From positions 62,001 to 126,000 of the forward strand of contig NZ_KE384069.1 in NCBI RefSeq assembly GCF_000423665.1: a stretch of DNA of 64,000 nucleotides, read 5' to 3'. Positions 15,618-26,360 of the stretch are shown here, piece after piece. The notes under the pieces are model-generated. The model saw only the letters and a program-made list of their open reading frames with translations, made no database searches and was not told the DNA's origin. The first letter of the stretch is position 1; each line of letters opens with the position of its first letter. The position numbers and the translations under genes are program-made. Origin of the DNA: Solirubrobacter soli DSM 22325. GTDB taxonomy: Bacteria > Actinomycetota > Thermoleophilia > Solirubrobacterales > Solirubrobacteraceae.

Positions 15618-16537
15618 GCGGCGCGGCCGCGCGGGAGATCGTCAAGGAGCGCGGCCGGCGCACGCTCCGCCGCGACCAGCTCCAGGGTGCGCACGGCCAC
15701 CTCGAGCGGGTCTCGCCCGCGGTCGGCCGGCTCGACGAGCAGGCGTTCCACGACCTCCTGCGCACCGACCCCGACGCCGCCGTCGCGCTGCTCGCCGACC
15801 TCGGCGCCGCGACCGATCCGCAGCTGCGCGCACAGGCCCGGCGGCTCGCCGCGCGGCTGTTCGTCCGCGCCGGCCGGCTCGGCTCGAGCACGACCCGCGG
15901 GTACCGGCGGCTCACGCCGGCGCGGGCGGCGGGGGAGGGCGACCTCGACCTCGACCTGACCCTTGAGGTTGCGGGTGGACGGCCGAAGCGGGCCGACCAG
16001 CTGATCGCCCGCCAATGGACGGCGCCGCGGCGCGCGCTGTGCCTGCTCGTCGACCACAGCGGCTCGATGCGCGGCCACGCGGTCGGGCTCGCCGCGATGG
16101 CGACCGCGGCGGTCGTGCTCAACGGCGCCGAGCGAACCGACGCGAGCACGAGCGTGATCGCGTTCGCCGCGGACGCGCTCGTTCTCCAGCGCCAGGGCGA
16201 GCGGCGGCCGCCGTCGGCGTTGGTGGACGACCTGCTCTCGTTGCGTGGAAAGGGGCGCACCGACCTGGCGCTGGCGCTGCGGACGGCCGCCAAGGAGCTG
16301 GCGCGCGAGCCGGCCGCGGAACGGCTGGCGATCGTGCTCTCCGACTGCCGGGCAACGGCCGGTGACGATCCTGTGACCGCGCTGAGCGGCTTGGACAGGG
16401 TCGACGTCCTCGGCACCGACGACGACCCCGACGCGGTCGCGCTGGGGAAGCGGCTCGCCTCACGCGCGCGCGGGCAGTATCTGCCGGCCGGGCGTTTCAG
16501 AGACCTCAGAGCCAGTCTAGTCGCGCTCCTGGCCTAA
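15614..16537 (+). CDS. VWA-domain protein, MoxR partner; apparent CTG start
   Basis: 307 residues if started at CTG 15614, which overlaps the MoxR stop as CTGA. The frame is open from 15419 to 16537, yet contains no ATG, GTG or TTG before the ATG at 16067, and that ATG lies inside the metal-binding site. The MIDAS motif is DHSGSM (residues about 147-152), with Thr at RGKGRTDLA and Asp at VLSDCRA completing a typical VWA site. The N-terminal about 145 residues are helical and Arg-rich. MoxR-VWA pairs act in maturation or metal insertion of a target protein. The adjacent alcohol dehydrogenase is a candidate client, by inference from position only. Confidence 0.8.
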   Translation: MSGAAAREIVKERGRRTLRRDQLQGAHGHLERVSPAVGRLDEQAFHDLLRTDPDAAVALLADLGAATDPQLRAQARRLAARLFVRAGRLGSSTTRGYRRLTPARAAGEGDLDLDLTLEVAGGRPKRADQLIARQWTAPRRALCLLVDHSGSMRGHAVGLAAMATAAVVLNGAERTDASTSVIAFAADALVLQRQGERRPPSALVDDLLSLRGKGRTDLALALRTAAKELAREPAAERLAIVLSDCRATAGDDPVTALSGLDRVDVLGTDDDPDAVALGKRLASRARGQYLPAGRFRDLRASLVALLA

Positions 16538-16570
16538 AGGACGTGTGGAGTCATCTGGACGAATTGCGGC

Positions 16571-16600
16571 TTGACGAGGCCTCTCATAGAGAGGTACCGT
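16571..16600 (+). promoter_or_regulatory. Sigma-A-like promoter with palindromic operator in its spacer
   Basis: A -35 of TTGACG (16571-16576) and a -10 of TACCGT (16595-16600, fitting TANNNT) are 18 bases apart. The spacer contains CCTCTC-ATA-GAGAGG (16580-16594), a perfect 6-base inverted repeat, exactly where a repressor would block polymerase. The predicted start gives an untranslated leader of roughly 95 bases before the exported-protein island. Confidence 0.5.
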
Positions 16601-16702
16601 CGCCCGCACTCGGGGTGTGATGTCGCCTCACGGGGAGAGGTGCGTCCTACGATGCTCCGCACGGTCAATTACGGGTCCACGCAGGTTTTTGCAGGAGGGA
16701 GA

Positions 16703-18112
16703 GTGGCAGCGATGCCCTCATTCGGTCTCAAACACAAGCTTGGGGTAGCGGTTCTGACGGCAGCGATGTTCGCGCTGTCCGCGGGCGCCGCCTCGGCCAA
16801 GCAGGCCTGGGTCTGGGCCTGTCATGGTCCTAACGGCACACCGATCGGCACGACGATGACGACCGGCGGGAACCTCGACGCCGACGCCACCGCCAACTGC
16901 GCCGGCGACGAGAACACCGGCGCGGTCCTGCGCCTCAACGGTGCCAACCCGGCCGGCCGCTCGCGTGCGAGCCTCTCGATCCAGCTCCCCTCCGGCGTCA
17001 CCGCCAGCCGCGTGATCATCACCCACGCCGTGCACGGCATCTCCGCCGGCGCCCGCTACACGGTCGCGATGGACGGCGCGGGCTTCCTCGTCGACCAGCC
17101 GCTGGACACCGCTCCGACGCTCGCGTCGGACTTCACCAAGAACGGCTCCGGAACCCTCACCTTCAGCTTGACGTGTGACCAGGCGGCCGCCTGTGGCGGT
17201 CCGGTCTCGGTCGACGTCGTCAAGGTCGCCGTCCTGGTCGACGACTCGCGCACGCCCTACGGCAGCGTCGGCCGCAACAGCCCGGTCAACCAGTCCTCGA
17301 GCCTGACCGCCAGCTCGATCGAGGAGGGCGTCGGCTTCAACCGCGCCGACGCGACGATCTCCACCTCGGCCTCCGACGCCAACGTCGTCGCGACGCAGAG
17401 CACCGCGATCGGCAACTGCAACGACCTCACGCCCGGTGACGGCACGCTCGACCTGCCGCTGGACAACTCGCGCTGCCTCTCGGGCTCGCAGGCTCCCGTC
17501 CTCACGTTCGACACCTCCGCCCTCCCCGAGGGCACCTACTACCGCCGCGTCGTCATCTGGGACGCCGCCGGCAACGGCCAGGACCTGCTCAAGAGCGGCG
17601 ACTCGGTCTGGGAGGCGTTCGAGGTCTGGCACCCGGTCCTCGGCTCCCCGACGCAGACGCTGAGCATCGGCTCGAGCTCGATCGTCGCCCCGGATCAGAA
17701 CCCGAACGTCAACCCGAACCAGAACGGGACGCCCGGCAACCAGTCGTCGAGCTGCCGCTCGCCGCGCCTGTCGGTGTCACTCGGCCAGAAGCCGCTGCGT
17801 GTCTCGAAGTCCGTCGCGGTGCTGCAGTACGGCAAGCGCTACCGCTTCGAGGGTCGCCTGACCTGCGTCGTCAACGGCCGCCGCATCTCGGCGCCGAAGC
17901 GCACCAAGATCGAGCTGCTGAACAAGATCGGCAAGAAGACGACGAGCAAGACCGGCCCGAAGATCGCGGACAAGGGCCGCTTCAAGATCTCGCTGAAGTA
18001 TCCGGTCGGCTCGCGTACGCTGATCTTCCGGTTCCGCAACGCGGACGGCCAGCGGTCGCAGGTCTCGATCAAGATCAAGACCGAAAAGAAGAAGAAGTCC
18101 ACGAAGCGCTAA
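16703..18112 (+). CDS. Exported beta-rich protein with Lys-rich tail, first gene of island
   Basis: 469 residues from GTG 16703, which sits 4 bases after AGGAGG; ATG at 16712 is the alternative with 13-base spacing. Signal peptide at about residues 10-35 (cleavage near AASAKQ). The bulk is a jelly-roll or Ig-like sequence with several Cys (ACHGPNG, ANCAGDEN, LTCDQAAACGG, IGNCND, SRCLSG). An Asn/Pro linker (about residues 330-345) leads to a C-terminal beta domain and a Lys-rich tail (KIKTEKKKKSTKR). This layout recurs in exported Thermoleophilia proteins. The basic tail could bind anionic wall polymers. Function unknown. Confidence 0.7.
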   Translation: MAAMPSFGLKHKLGVAVLTAAMFALSAGAASAKQAWVWACHGPNGTPIGTTMTTGGNLDADATANCAGDENTGAVLRLNGANPAGRSRASLSIQLPSGVTASRVIITHAVHGISAGARYTVAMDGAGFLVDQPLDTAPTLASDFTKNGSGTLTFSLTCDQAAACGGPVSVDVVKVAVLVDDSRTPYGSVGRNSPVNQSSSLTASSIEEGVGFNRADATISTSASDANVVATQSTAIGNCNDLTPGDGTLDLPLDNSRCLSGSQAPVLTFDTSALPEGTYYRRVVIWDAAGNGQDLLKSGDSVWEAFEVWHPVLGSPTQTLSIGSSSIVAPDQNPNVNPNQNGTPGNQSSSCRSPRLSVSLGQKPLRVSKSVAVLQYGKRYRFEGRLTCVVNGRRISAPKRTKIELLNKIGKKTTSKTGPKIADKGRFKISLKYPVGSRTLIFRFRNADGQRSQVSIKIKTEKKKKSTKR

Positions 18113-18140
18113 GCGCTCGGACAGGCAGGGAGAAGGCATC

Positions 18141-18911
18141 ATGAAGCGGTACGTGGCGCTCGGCGCCGTGCTCACGGCGCTCGGCGCCGCAGGCGCGGCG
18201 GCCGTGCAGGGGGCGGCGGCCGGCGGGTCCGCCGCCCAGACCAAGGACGGCGGGCTGTCGGTCATGCCCGCCGTGATCGAGCACAATGCGCAGCCCGGCC
18301 AGCTGGCGTCGATGACGGTCGCGAACCGTTCGACGGCGCCGCTCGAGGTGACCGTCACGCCTCGCCCGTGGGTGCAGGCGGTCACCGGCAAGGTGTCGCC
18401 CAACCGGCGCGCGACGCTCCCCGGCGTCAGCGTCAGCCAGACGAAGTTCACGCTCCAGCCCGGTGCCGAGACGGTCGTCACGGCGAACCTGACCTCGGCT
18501 CCCTCCGCCGGGTACCTGTACGGGGCGATGGAGGTCGTCGGCGTGCCGACCGACGCCGCGCAGCGCAAGGGCGTCGTGCTCGGCTACCGGCTCGTGGGCG
18601 CGATCCGCATCAACCCCGCCGCGCCGAAGTACCTGATCACGGCGGGCAAGGTGAAGGCCTCCGGCAAGACCGCGGTGATCCCGATCAAGAACGGCGGCAA
18701 CACGGTCGACGCCGTCTCCGGCTCGGTCAAGGTCAAGGGCGCCACCAAGACCGACAACCTGACGATCCAGGCGGTCAAGATCCTGCCCGGCAAGACGGTC
18801 AACCTGCCGGCCGGCAAGAACCTCGCCAAGGGCTCCTACACCGCCACGGTGTCGCTCAACCAGCGCGGCAAGAAGGCGCTGTCGGTGAGCAAGACGTTCA
18901 AGGTCAAATGA
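18141..18911 (+). CDS. Exported Ig-like protein A, possible DUF916/WxL-interacting type
   Basis: 256 residues, 28 bases after the preceding gene, with GGGAGAAGG before the ATG. Signal peptide at residues 1-26. First beta domain: GLSVMPAVIEHNAQPGQ, TVANRSTAPLEV, TPRPWVQ. A second begins near LVGAIRINP and ends in a Lys-rich C-terminus (LSVSKTFKVK). It is clearly paralogous to the protein at 19577-20377: both carry RPWxQ, a Gly-Tyr/Ser-Leu-Tyr-Gly turn and an IGxxRINP-like strand at matching positions. The SxxPA....G...FxVxN opening is reminiscent of DUF916 partners of WxL proteins. That link is inference. Confidence 0.7.
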   Translation: MKRYVALGAVLTALGAAGAAAVQGAAAGGSAAQTKDGGLSVMPAVIEHNAQPGQLASMTVANRSTAPLEVTVTPRPWVQAVTGKVSPNRRATLPGVSVSQTKFTLQPGAETVVTANLTSAPSAGYLYGAMEVVGVPTDAAQRKGVVLGYRLVGAIRINPAAPKYLITAGKVKASGKTAVIPIKNGGNTVDAVSGSVKVKGATKTDNLTIQAVKILPGKTVNLPAGKNLAKGSYTATVSLNQRGKKALSVSKTFKVK

Positions 18912-19020
18912 GAAATCTCGAGTTGCGTCCGAATCTTTGTGGAGGCGGCTACGCTCCGATTCCGGCTGCGCCGTGTTGGTGTGAGTCGGTGGTCAACTTG
19001 AAGATCCTGGAAGGGAAGCA

Positions 19021-19527
19021 ATGAAGCTGCGAACGATCCTCGCCGCCACGGCGGCCGCCGCGCTGATCGCGCCGAGCGGCGCGTTGGCGCAGACGCCGGA
19101 TCCGGTCAGTGGCGGCACCAACGTCGGTGGCGTCGTCGGAAGCTTCCTCGAACTGGGCATCGTGCAGCCCGCCAAGGGCTTCGCGGCCTTCTCGAAGGCG
19201 AAGTCCTACGAGATGTCCTTCGATGCGCTGGCCACCGCCACCGATGGCACGACGCTGCTGTCGATCGCCGACGGCGACGTCGCGTCGGGCTCGAAGATGG
19301 GCCACCTCTCGGTCGGCAGCAAGAGCCTTCCGTCGCCGCTGGAGGCGACCGTCGGCACCGATGCCTTCCAGCCCCTCGACTCGTCCGTCGACCCGCTGCT
19401 GCACCGCTGGAACGACGCGATGACCAAGTCCAAGTCGACGGTCAAGCTGCGTCAGAAGGTCACCGGCAAGGCCACGGGGACGTACCGCAAGCTGGTGCTC
19501 GTCACGCTTTCCACCGAGACGCCGTAG
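19021..19527 (+). CDS. Exported WxL-like beta protein
   Basis: 168 residues with a signal peptide at 1-23 (cleavage after GALAQ). The mature part (FLELGIVQPAKGFAAF, then YEMSFDALAT, LLSIADGDVASGSKMGHL, TVKLRQKVTG, ending VTLSTETP) matches the C-terminal domain of the metallophosphatase fusion at 40.6-41.9 kb strand by strand; that one ends TLTLSTTNP. The closing TLSxTxP and overall order resemble the WxL cell-wall-binding domain of Firmicutes, but the W-x-L tripeptides are not obvious. Its position between two Ig-like paralogues suggests a complex. Preceded by GGAAGGGAAG. Confidence 0.65.
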   Translation: MKLRTILAATAAAALIAPSGALAQTPDPVSGGTNVGGVVGSFLELGIVQPAKGFAAFSKAKSYEMSFDALATATDGTTLLSIADGDVASGSKMGHLSVGSKSLPSPLEATVGTDAFQPLDSSVDPLLHRWNDAMTKSKSTVKLRQKVTGKATGTYRKLVLVTLSTETP

Positions 19528-19576
19528 TCCACGGCGCCTCACGCACTACCGAACGAAAGACCAAGGAGATCCCGAA

Positions 19577-20373
19577 GTGAAGCGCGCTAGGAGTCGGCTC
19601 GTCGCCGGCGCTCTCAGCCTTGCCGTCGTGGGTTCCGCGACGGGCGGGGTGATCGCTGCTCAGGCGGACGACTCGGCGCCGCGGGCACAGGCTGCCCAGC
19701 AGGGCGGCGTCTCGATCTCGCCGGCCACCGTGGAGGCCACCGCCAAGCGCGGCTCGGTCGGCTCGTTCACGGTCAAGAACACCACCAAGGACACGCTGCG
19801 GGTCACGATCACCGTCCGCCCGTGGAGCCAGGACCGCAACACCGCCGCGGTCGCCCTCAACAAGCGGGCGAACCTCTCGCCGTACGTCGTCGGCAGCCCG
19901 GCGTCGTTCGACCTCAAGCCCGGCACGCGCTCGGTCAAGCTCAACATGAAGCGCATGACCGCGTCCGGCTCGCTGTACGGCGGGATCCAGGTCTTCGCCA
20001 AGCAAAAGAAGAAGAAGGCGACGAACGGGATCATCCCGCAGTACGAGGTCATCGGCCGCCTGCGGCTGAACCCGTCGCGCAAGCGCCCGAACCTGCGCGT
20101 CGGCGCCACCGACGTCGTCGGCACCGGCAACAACAAGTCGCTGATCCTCGCCGTCCGCAACATCGGCAACACGCTGGACCCGGTCGGCGGCACGGTGAAG
20201 ATCACCGGTCCGACGGCCCGCAACGCCACGATCCCGCAGGTCAGCGTCGTCCCCGGCCAGGTCGTCTACCTCAAGGGCGGCTCGCTGCGTGGCATGAAGT
20301 CGGGCAACTACACGGGCGAGTGGTCCGTGACGCAGGGCGGCAAGCGCTACACCGTCAAGCGCACCTTCCGCCT

Positions 20374-20377
<4 letters not shown>
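19577..20377 (+). CDS. Exported Ig-like protein B, paralogue of protein A
   Basis: 266 residues from GTG 19577, with AAGGAG 8 bases upstream. Signal peptide at residues 1-28 followed by an Asp/Ala/Gln-rich linker. The two-domain layout mirrors protein A: GVSISPATVEATAKRGS, TVKNTTKDTLRVT, VRPWSQ, ASGSLYGGIQV, VIGRLRLNP, and a basic C-terminus (YTVKRTFRL). A Lys cluster (KQKKKKA) sits in the middle turn. Probably arose by duplication with protein A around the WxL-like gene. Its TAG stop shares CTAG with the stop of the convergent GGDEF-EAL gene. Confidence 0.7.
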
Positions 20378-22815
<2,438 letters not shown>

Positions 22816-22828
22816 TCAAGGATCTCTG

Positions 22829-23215
22829 ATGAGTCTAGATGGCACCCTTCCCCCACTTCATGCACTGGAATCAGAAGTCATGGAGGAGCTCTGGGCGCGC
22901 TCCGAGGCGACGGTCCGGGATGTCCAGGAGGCGCTGAACGCGCGCGGTGACAAGGTCCGTGCGTACACGACGCTGCTGACGGTGATGACGCGGCTCGACG
23001 CGAAGGGGCTGCTCGTCCGGCGCCGCGCAGGCCGGCTCGACGTGTACGCGCCCGCGTTGTCGCGGGACGACTACTTGCAGCGGCGCGCCGAGTCCGAGGT
23101 CGCGGCGCTGGTCGAGGACTACGGCGACCTCGCGCTCGCCCACTTCGCGCGCCAGCTCGGCGGGCTCGACCCGGAGCGGTTGGAGAAGCTCCGCCGGCTG
23201 GCCGCCGGTGACTGA
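22829..23215 (+). CDS. BlaI/MecI-family transcriptional repressor
   Basis: 128 residues from ATG 22829, with AAGGA upstream. Winged-helix features of the family: LESEVMEELWARSEATVRDV, AYTTLLTVMTRLDAKGLL and VRRRAGRLDVYAP. The C-terminal helices for dimerisation follow. In known systems such repressors are cleaved by a partner M56 metalloprotease; that partner is the next gene, overlapping by 8 bases. No classical TACA-NN-TGTA operator is evident in the 13-base gap to the divergent gene. Confidence 0.88.
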   Translation: MSLDGTLPPLHALESEVMEELWARSEATVRDVQEALNARGDKVRAYTTLLTVMTRLDAKGLLVRRRAGRLDVYAPALSRDDYLQRRAESEVAALVEDYGDLALAHFARQLGGLDPERLEKLRRLAAGD

Positions 23216-24089
23216 GCTGCGGCGCGCTGAGTTCGCGGTCGCCGCCTTCGGCGTCACCGCGTTCCTGTTGGCGCTGATCTTCGCGCTCGACGCCGTCCGC
23301 TTCCACGGCGACGTGCTGGTCGCGGCGCTGCAGGCGCTGCTCCACGGGGAGATCCATACCCAGGGCGTGCTGTTGATCTCGCTTGCGCTGTTCGACCTCT
23401 ACGCGGTCGGGCGGGCGTTCTGCTCGATCTGGCGCGGCGCGTCGGCGCACCGCCGCATCGCCACGCGGATGCCGATCTCGGAGATGCGGGTGATCGCGGG
23501 GCGGCGCGTGCTGGTCGTGCCGGCCGAGCGGCCGATGGCCTTCTGCGGCGGGCTGCTGCGGCCGCGGGTGTACGTGTCCACGGGCGCGCTGGAGCGGCTT
23601 GGGGAGGCGGAGCTGGCCGCGGTCGTCGCCCACGAGGCGCATCACGCCGCTCGCCGCGACCCGCTGCGGATCCTGGTCGCGCGGGCGATCGGCGACGCCT
23701 ACTCGCTCGGCGCGCTGCCGCGGCGCGAGCAGGCGCTGGCGGAGCTGGCCGCCGACGCGGCGGTCGTGCGCTCGCGCGGCGCGGCGCCGCTGGCGTCGGC
23801 GCTGCTGGCGTTCGACGGCGAGGAGATCGCGCCTGAGCGCGTCGACCGGCTCGTGGGCGAGGCGCCGCGCCACCAGGTCCCGCGCATGCTCGTGGCGGGC
23901 GCGGGTGCGGTCATCGCGGCGCTGGTGCTGTTGCTGATGGCCGGCCTGATCGTCGACGGCCACCCGCGCGTCTGCCTCCCGCTGGCGTCCGCGCCGATCT
24001 GGTGGCTGTGCGCCGTCACGGCGCGGCTCGCGGCGATGGCGCCGTCCTGGCTCGGCTGGCGCCGGGCCGGCGCGTTCCTCACCCCTTGA
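23208..24089 (+). CDS. M56 (BlaR1-like) membrane metallopeptidase
   Basis: 293 residues from GTG 23208, overlapping the BlaI stop. Membrane segments at about residues 8-30 and 48-68, then a cytoplasmic protease domain with the zinc motif VVAHEAHHAARRDPL (HExxH) and a downstream Glu in LAELAADAAVV, then two closing membrane segments near the C-terminus. There is no beta-lactam sensor domain after the last membrane segment, so it is a short M56 protease responding to an unknown signal. Paired function with BlaI is family knowledge; the signal is unknown. Confidence 0.85.
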   Translation: MTELRRAEFAVAAFGVTAFLLALIFALDAVRFHGDVLVAALQALLHGEIHTQGVLLISLALFDLYAVGRAFCSIWRGASAHRRIATRMPISEMRVIAGRRVLVVPAERPMAFCGGLLRPRVYVSTGALERLGEAELAAVVAHEAHHAARRDPLRILVARAIGDAYSLGALPRREQALAELAADAAVVRSRGAAPLASALLAFDGEEIAPERVDRLVGEAPRHQVPRMLVAGAGAVIAALVLLLMAGLIVDGHPRVCLPLASAPIWWLCAVTARLAAMAPSWLGWRRAGAFLTP

Positions 24090-25254
24090 TCTTCTTCTCG
24101 CAGTCCTTGGCGACCTTGACGCGCTTGGCGTTGCCCTTGAACCGCGAGACGTTCACGGTGTCGAAGCCGGGGCCGCACTTGACGGTCCCGCTGCCGCTGG
24201 CCGTGATCGCGGTGATCAGGTCGTCGCCCGGGCCGGCGTCGATGCGGGTGCGCTTGCCGGCGAGGCGGATGGTGTCGTTGCCGTTGCCGCCGAAGAGCTG
24301 GCTCGAGCCGCCGTTGCCCTGCAGGTAGTCGTTGCCTTCGCCGCCGTAGGCGACGTTGATGCCGCGGCCGGCGTAGATCGTGTCGTCGCCGCCCTCGCCG
24401 TAGAGGAGGTCCTTCTGCTTGAGGGCGCGGGCGCCGCCTGAGTCGTGGGCGGCGTCGCCCCACAGGACGTCGTCGCCGTCACCGCCGTAGAGCTTGTTGG
24501 AGCCGTGCTGGCCGTTGAGGCGGTCGTTGCGGGCGCTGCCGTGCTTGGCGCCGTTGCCCTGCCACGAGATGCCGCGGGTGGGGTCGCGCTCGGCCGCGAG
24601 GTCGATGACGTGCTCGCAGTTCGGCTGCGCGTCGAGGAGCTTGCGGTTCGTGCGGCCCTTGGGCGCGGGGCTGTTGTAGACGGTGTCGTCGCCGTCGCCG
24701 CAGTCGATCGAGCGGATCGCGCTCGGCGGGTCCGAGTTGAGGTGGATCTGGTCGTCGCCGGGGCCGGCGTCGATCGTGTCCGGGCCGGTGTCGGAGTGGA
24801 TCTCGTCGTTGCCGTTGCCGCCGAAGATCGTGTCCGCGCCGCTGCCGCCGAAGATGATGTCGTTGCCGTCGCCGCCGAGCAGGCGGTCGGGCGCCTCGTC
24901 GCCGTTGATCTGGTCGTCGCCGCCCCCGCCGGACAGCGTGTCGTGGCCGAACCCGCCGCTCAGCTTGTCGTTACCGTCGCCGCCCTCGAGGTTGTCGTCG
25001 CCGGACCCGCCGTCCTCCTGGTCGTTGCCGTTGCCGCCGTCGATCTCGTCCGGGCCGGTGTCGCCCTGCAGGATGTCGTCGCCGTCGAGGCCCCGGACCA
25101 GGTCACGGCCGCCGAGGCCGTTGATCGTGTCCGGGCCGGCGGTGCCCGTCAGCGTCTCTGCGGCGTTGGAGCCGATGATCGTGTTGGCGAACGCCGTCGC
25201 GGCAAAGGCGAGCGCGCAGATGGCCGTGACGGCCAGGAGGAGGCGGGAGCGCAT
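24079..25254 (-). CDS. Exported RTX-type calcium-binding repeat protein
   Basis: 391 residues from ATG 25254; the GTG two codons earlier is possible. Signal peptide at residues 1-24 (cleavage near ATAFANT). Two blocks of Gly/Asp-rich nonapeptides of the GGxGxDxUx type lie at about residues 40-165 and 250-345, for example DGDDILQGDTGPDEIDGG and GGDGNDIIFGG. A Cys-containing insert (SIDCGDGDD, PNCEHV) sits between them. Each block should fold into a calcium-filled beta-roll outside the cell. No catalytic domain is attached and no type I secretion genes are near; a Sec signal is present instead. Overlaps the convergent M56 gene by 11 bases. Confidence 0.85.
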   Translation of the reverse strand: MRSRLLLAVTAICALAFAATAFANTIIGSNAAETLTGTAGPDTINGLGGRDLVRGLDGDDILQGDTGPDEIDGGNGNDQEDGGSGDDNLEGGDGNDKLSGGFGHDTLSGGGGDDQINGDEAPDRLLGGDGNDIIFGGSGADTIFGGNGNDEIHSDTGPDTIDAGPGDDQIHLNSDPPSAIRSIDCGDGDDTVYNSPAPKGRTNRKLLDAQPNCEHVIDLAAERDPTRGISWQGNGAKHGSARNDRLNGQHGSNKLYGGDGDDVLWGDAAHDSGGARALKQKDLLYGEGGDDTIYAGRGINVAYGGEGNDYLQGNGGSSQLFGGNGNDTIRLAGKRTRIDAGPGDDLITAITASGSGTVKCGPGFDTVNVSRFKGNAKRVKVAKDCEKKIKG

Positions 25255-25296
25255 GGACACGATTATGAGCCGACTCGGCGTGTCCAGAACAGGTAA

Positions 25297-26343
25297 TTAG
25301 ACACGCTCGCTGTGACGCGGTGTCAGCAGGTATTGCGAGACCAGCCACTCGTCGCCGCCGTTGTGATCCCAGATCTCGGCTGTTGAGATCATGAACAGAC
25401 GCCAGGCGGCGAGCTGGCGTCGCGCCTCGCGGCGGCCGGAATGGCGCTCGAGCACCGCCAGCGCCTGCGTGGAATTGGCGTCCAGGCGCTCCAGCCACGC
25501 CCGCAGGGTCCGCGCGTAGTGGGTGCCGGACACCGCCCAGCGGTCCTGCACCGTCAGGTGCTCCTGGAAGCGCAGCATCAGGTCGTGGCTCGGCATCGTG
25601 CCGCCGCTGAAGAAGCGCTCGGCGGCCCAGGTCCCTTCGAAGCGGTAGGCGAGGCTGCGGTGGCTGAACACCTGCACGAACGCGCGGCCGGTGCCGGGGT
25701 GCAGGCGGGTGGAGATGCGTCGCAGCAGCTCCTTCCAGTTGCGCATGTGCTCGAACATCTCGATCGAGACGACGCGGTCGACCTGTCGACCGGGGTCGTA
25801 GGTGTTCGCGTCGGAGGTGACGATCTCGACGTTCGTGATCCCGCGGTGCTCGGCCTGCTGCTCGACGTGCTCCCGTTGTGCCGGCGAGCTGGTGATGCCG
25901 GTCACGCGGGCGTTGGGGTAGCGCTCGCCGAGCCACAGGGAGAGCGAGCCCCAGCCGCAGCCGAGGTCGAGGATGTCCATCCCGTCCTCGATCTGCGCGC
26001 GCTCGCAGGTGAGCGCGAGCATCGCCTCCTCGGCTTGTTCGAGCGTGGTCGTGGGTGTGCGCCAGAGCCCGCAGCTGTATTTGTGGCGCGGGCCGAGGAA
26101 GTTTTCGTAGAAGTCGAAGGGGAGCTCCTGGTGGAGCACGCTCGCCTGCTCGGGCACCTCGAGGATCGGCCCGTGCGACATGTGCCAGACGAGGCTGCGC
26201 AGCCGGTCCTCCTGCGCCTCGACGCCGCCCTCGCGCTCGTCCTTCAGCCGCCTCCGGGTCGCGGCGCGCGAGCCGAGCAGCAGGACGGGATCCGGGAGCA
26301 GATGGTGGGAGAGCGCTCGGTCCAGGAGCTCGTAGCGGCGCAT
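25297..26343 (-). CDS. Cyclopropane-fatty-acid-synthase-like SAM methyltransferase
   Basis: 348 residues from ATG 26343. The SAM-binding core is ILDLGCGWGSLSLWLGERYP at about residues 122-141, followed by VTGITSSPAQREHV and VSIEMFEHMRNW, both typical of the CFA-synthase superfamily. The preceding FYENFLGPRHKYSCGLW also fits. It lacks the extra N-terminal domain of E. coli CFA synthase, as do many actinobacterial short forms. Target may be a lipid or a small molecule. It is upstream of the RTX gene on the same strand (42-base gap) and divergent from the VOC gene with 17 bases between starts. Confidence 0.82.
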   Translation of the reverse strand: MRRYELLDRALSHHLLPDPVLLLGSRAATRRRLKDEREGGVEAQEDRLRSLVWHMSHGPILEVPEQASVLHQELPFDFYENFLGPRHKYSCGLWRTPTTTLEQAEEAMLALTCERAQIEDGMDILDLGCGWGSLSLWLGERYPNARVTGITSSPAQREHVEQQAEHRGITNVEIVTSDANTYDPGRQVDRVVSIEMFEHMRNWKELLRRISTRLHPGTGRAFVQVFSHRSLAYRFEGTWAAERFFSGGTMPSHDLMLRFQEHLTVQDRWAVSGTHYARTLRAWLERLDANSTQALAVLERHSGRREARRQLAAWRLFMISTAEIWDHNGGDEWLVSQYLLTPRHSERV

Positions 26344-26360
26344 CGCGGCAGTATGTCGGT

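Noticed and set aside
16580..16594. Intrinsic terminator
   Set aside because: The 6-base stem has no T-run and sits between a good -35 and -10, so an operator is the better reading.
24200..25180. CRISPR-like or tandem DNA repeat array
   Set aside because: The periodicity comes from RTX nonapeptide codons; no constant repeats with unique spacers.
24079..25254. RTX toxin operon
   Set aside because: Repeats only, with a Sec signal; no toxin domain, acyltransferase or type I secretion genes.
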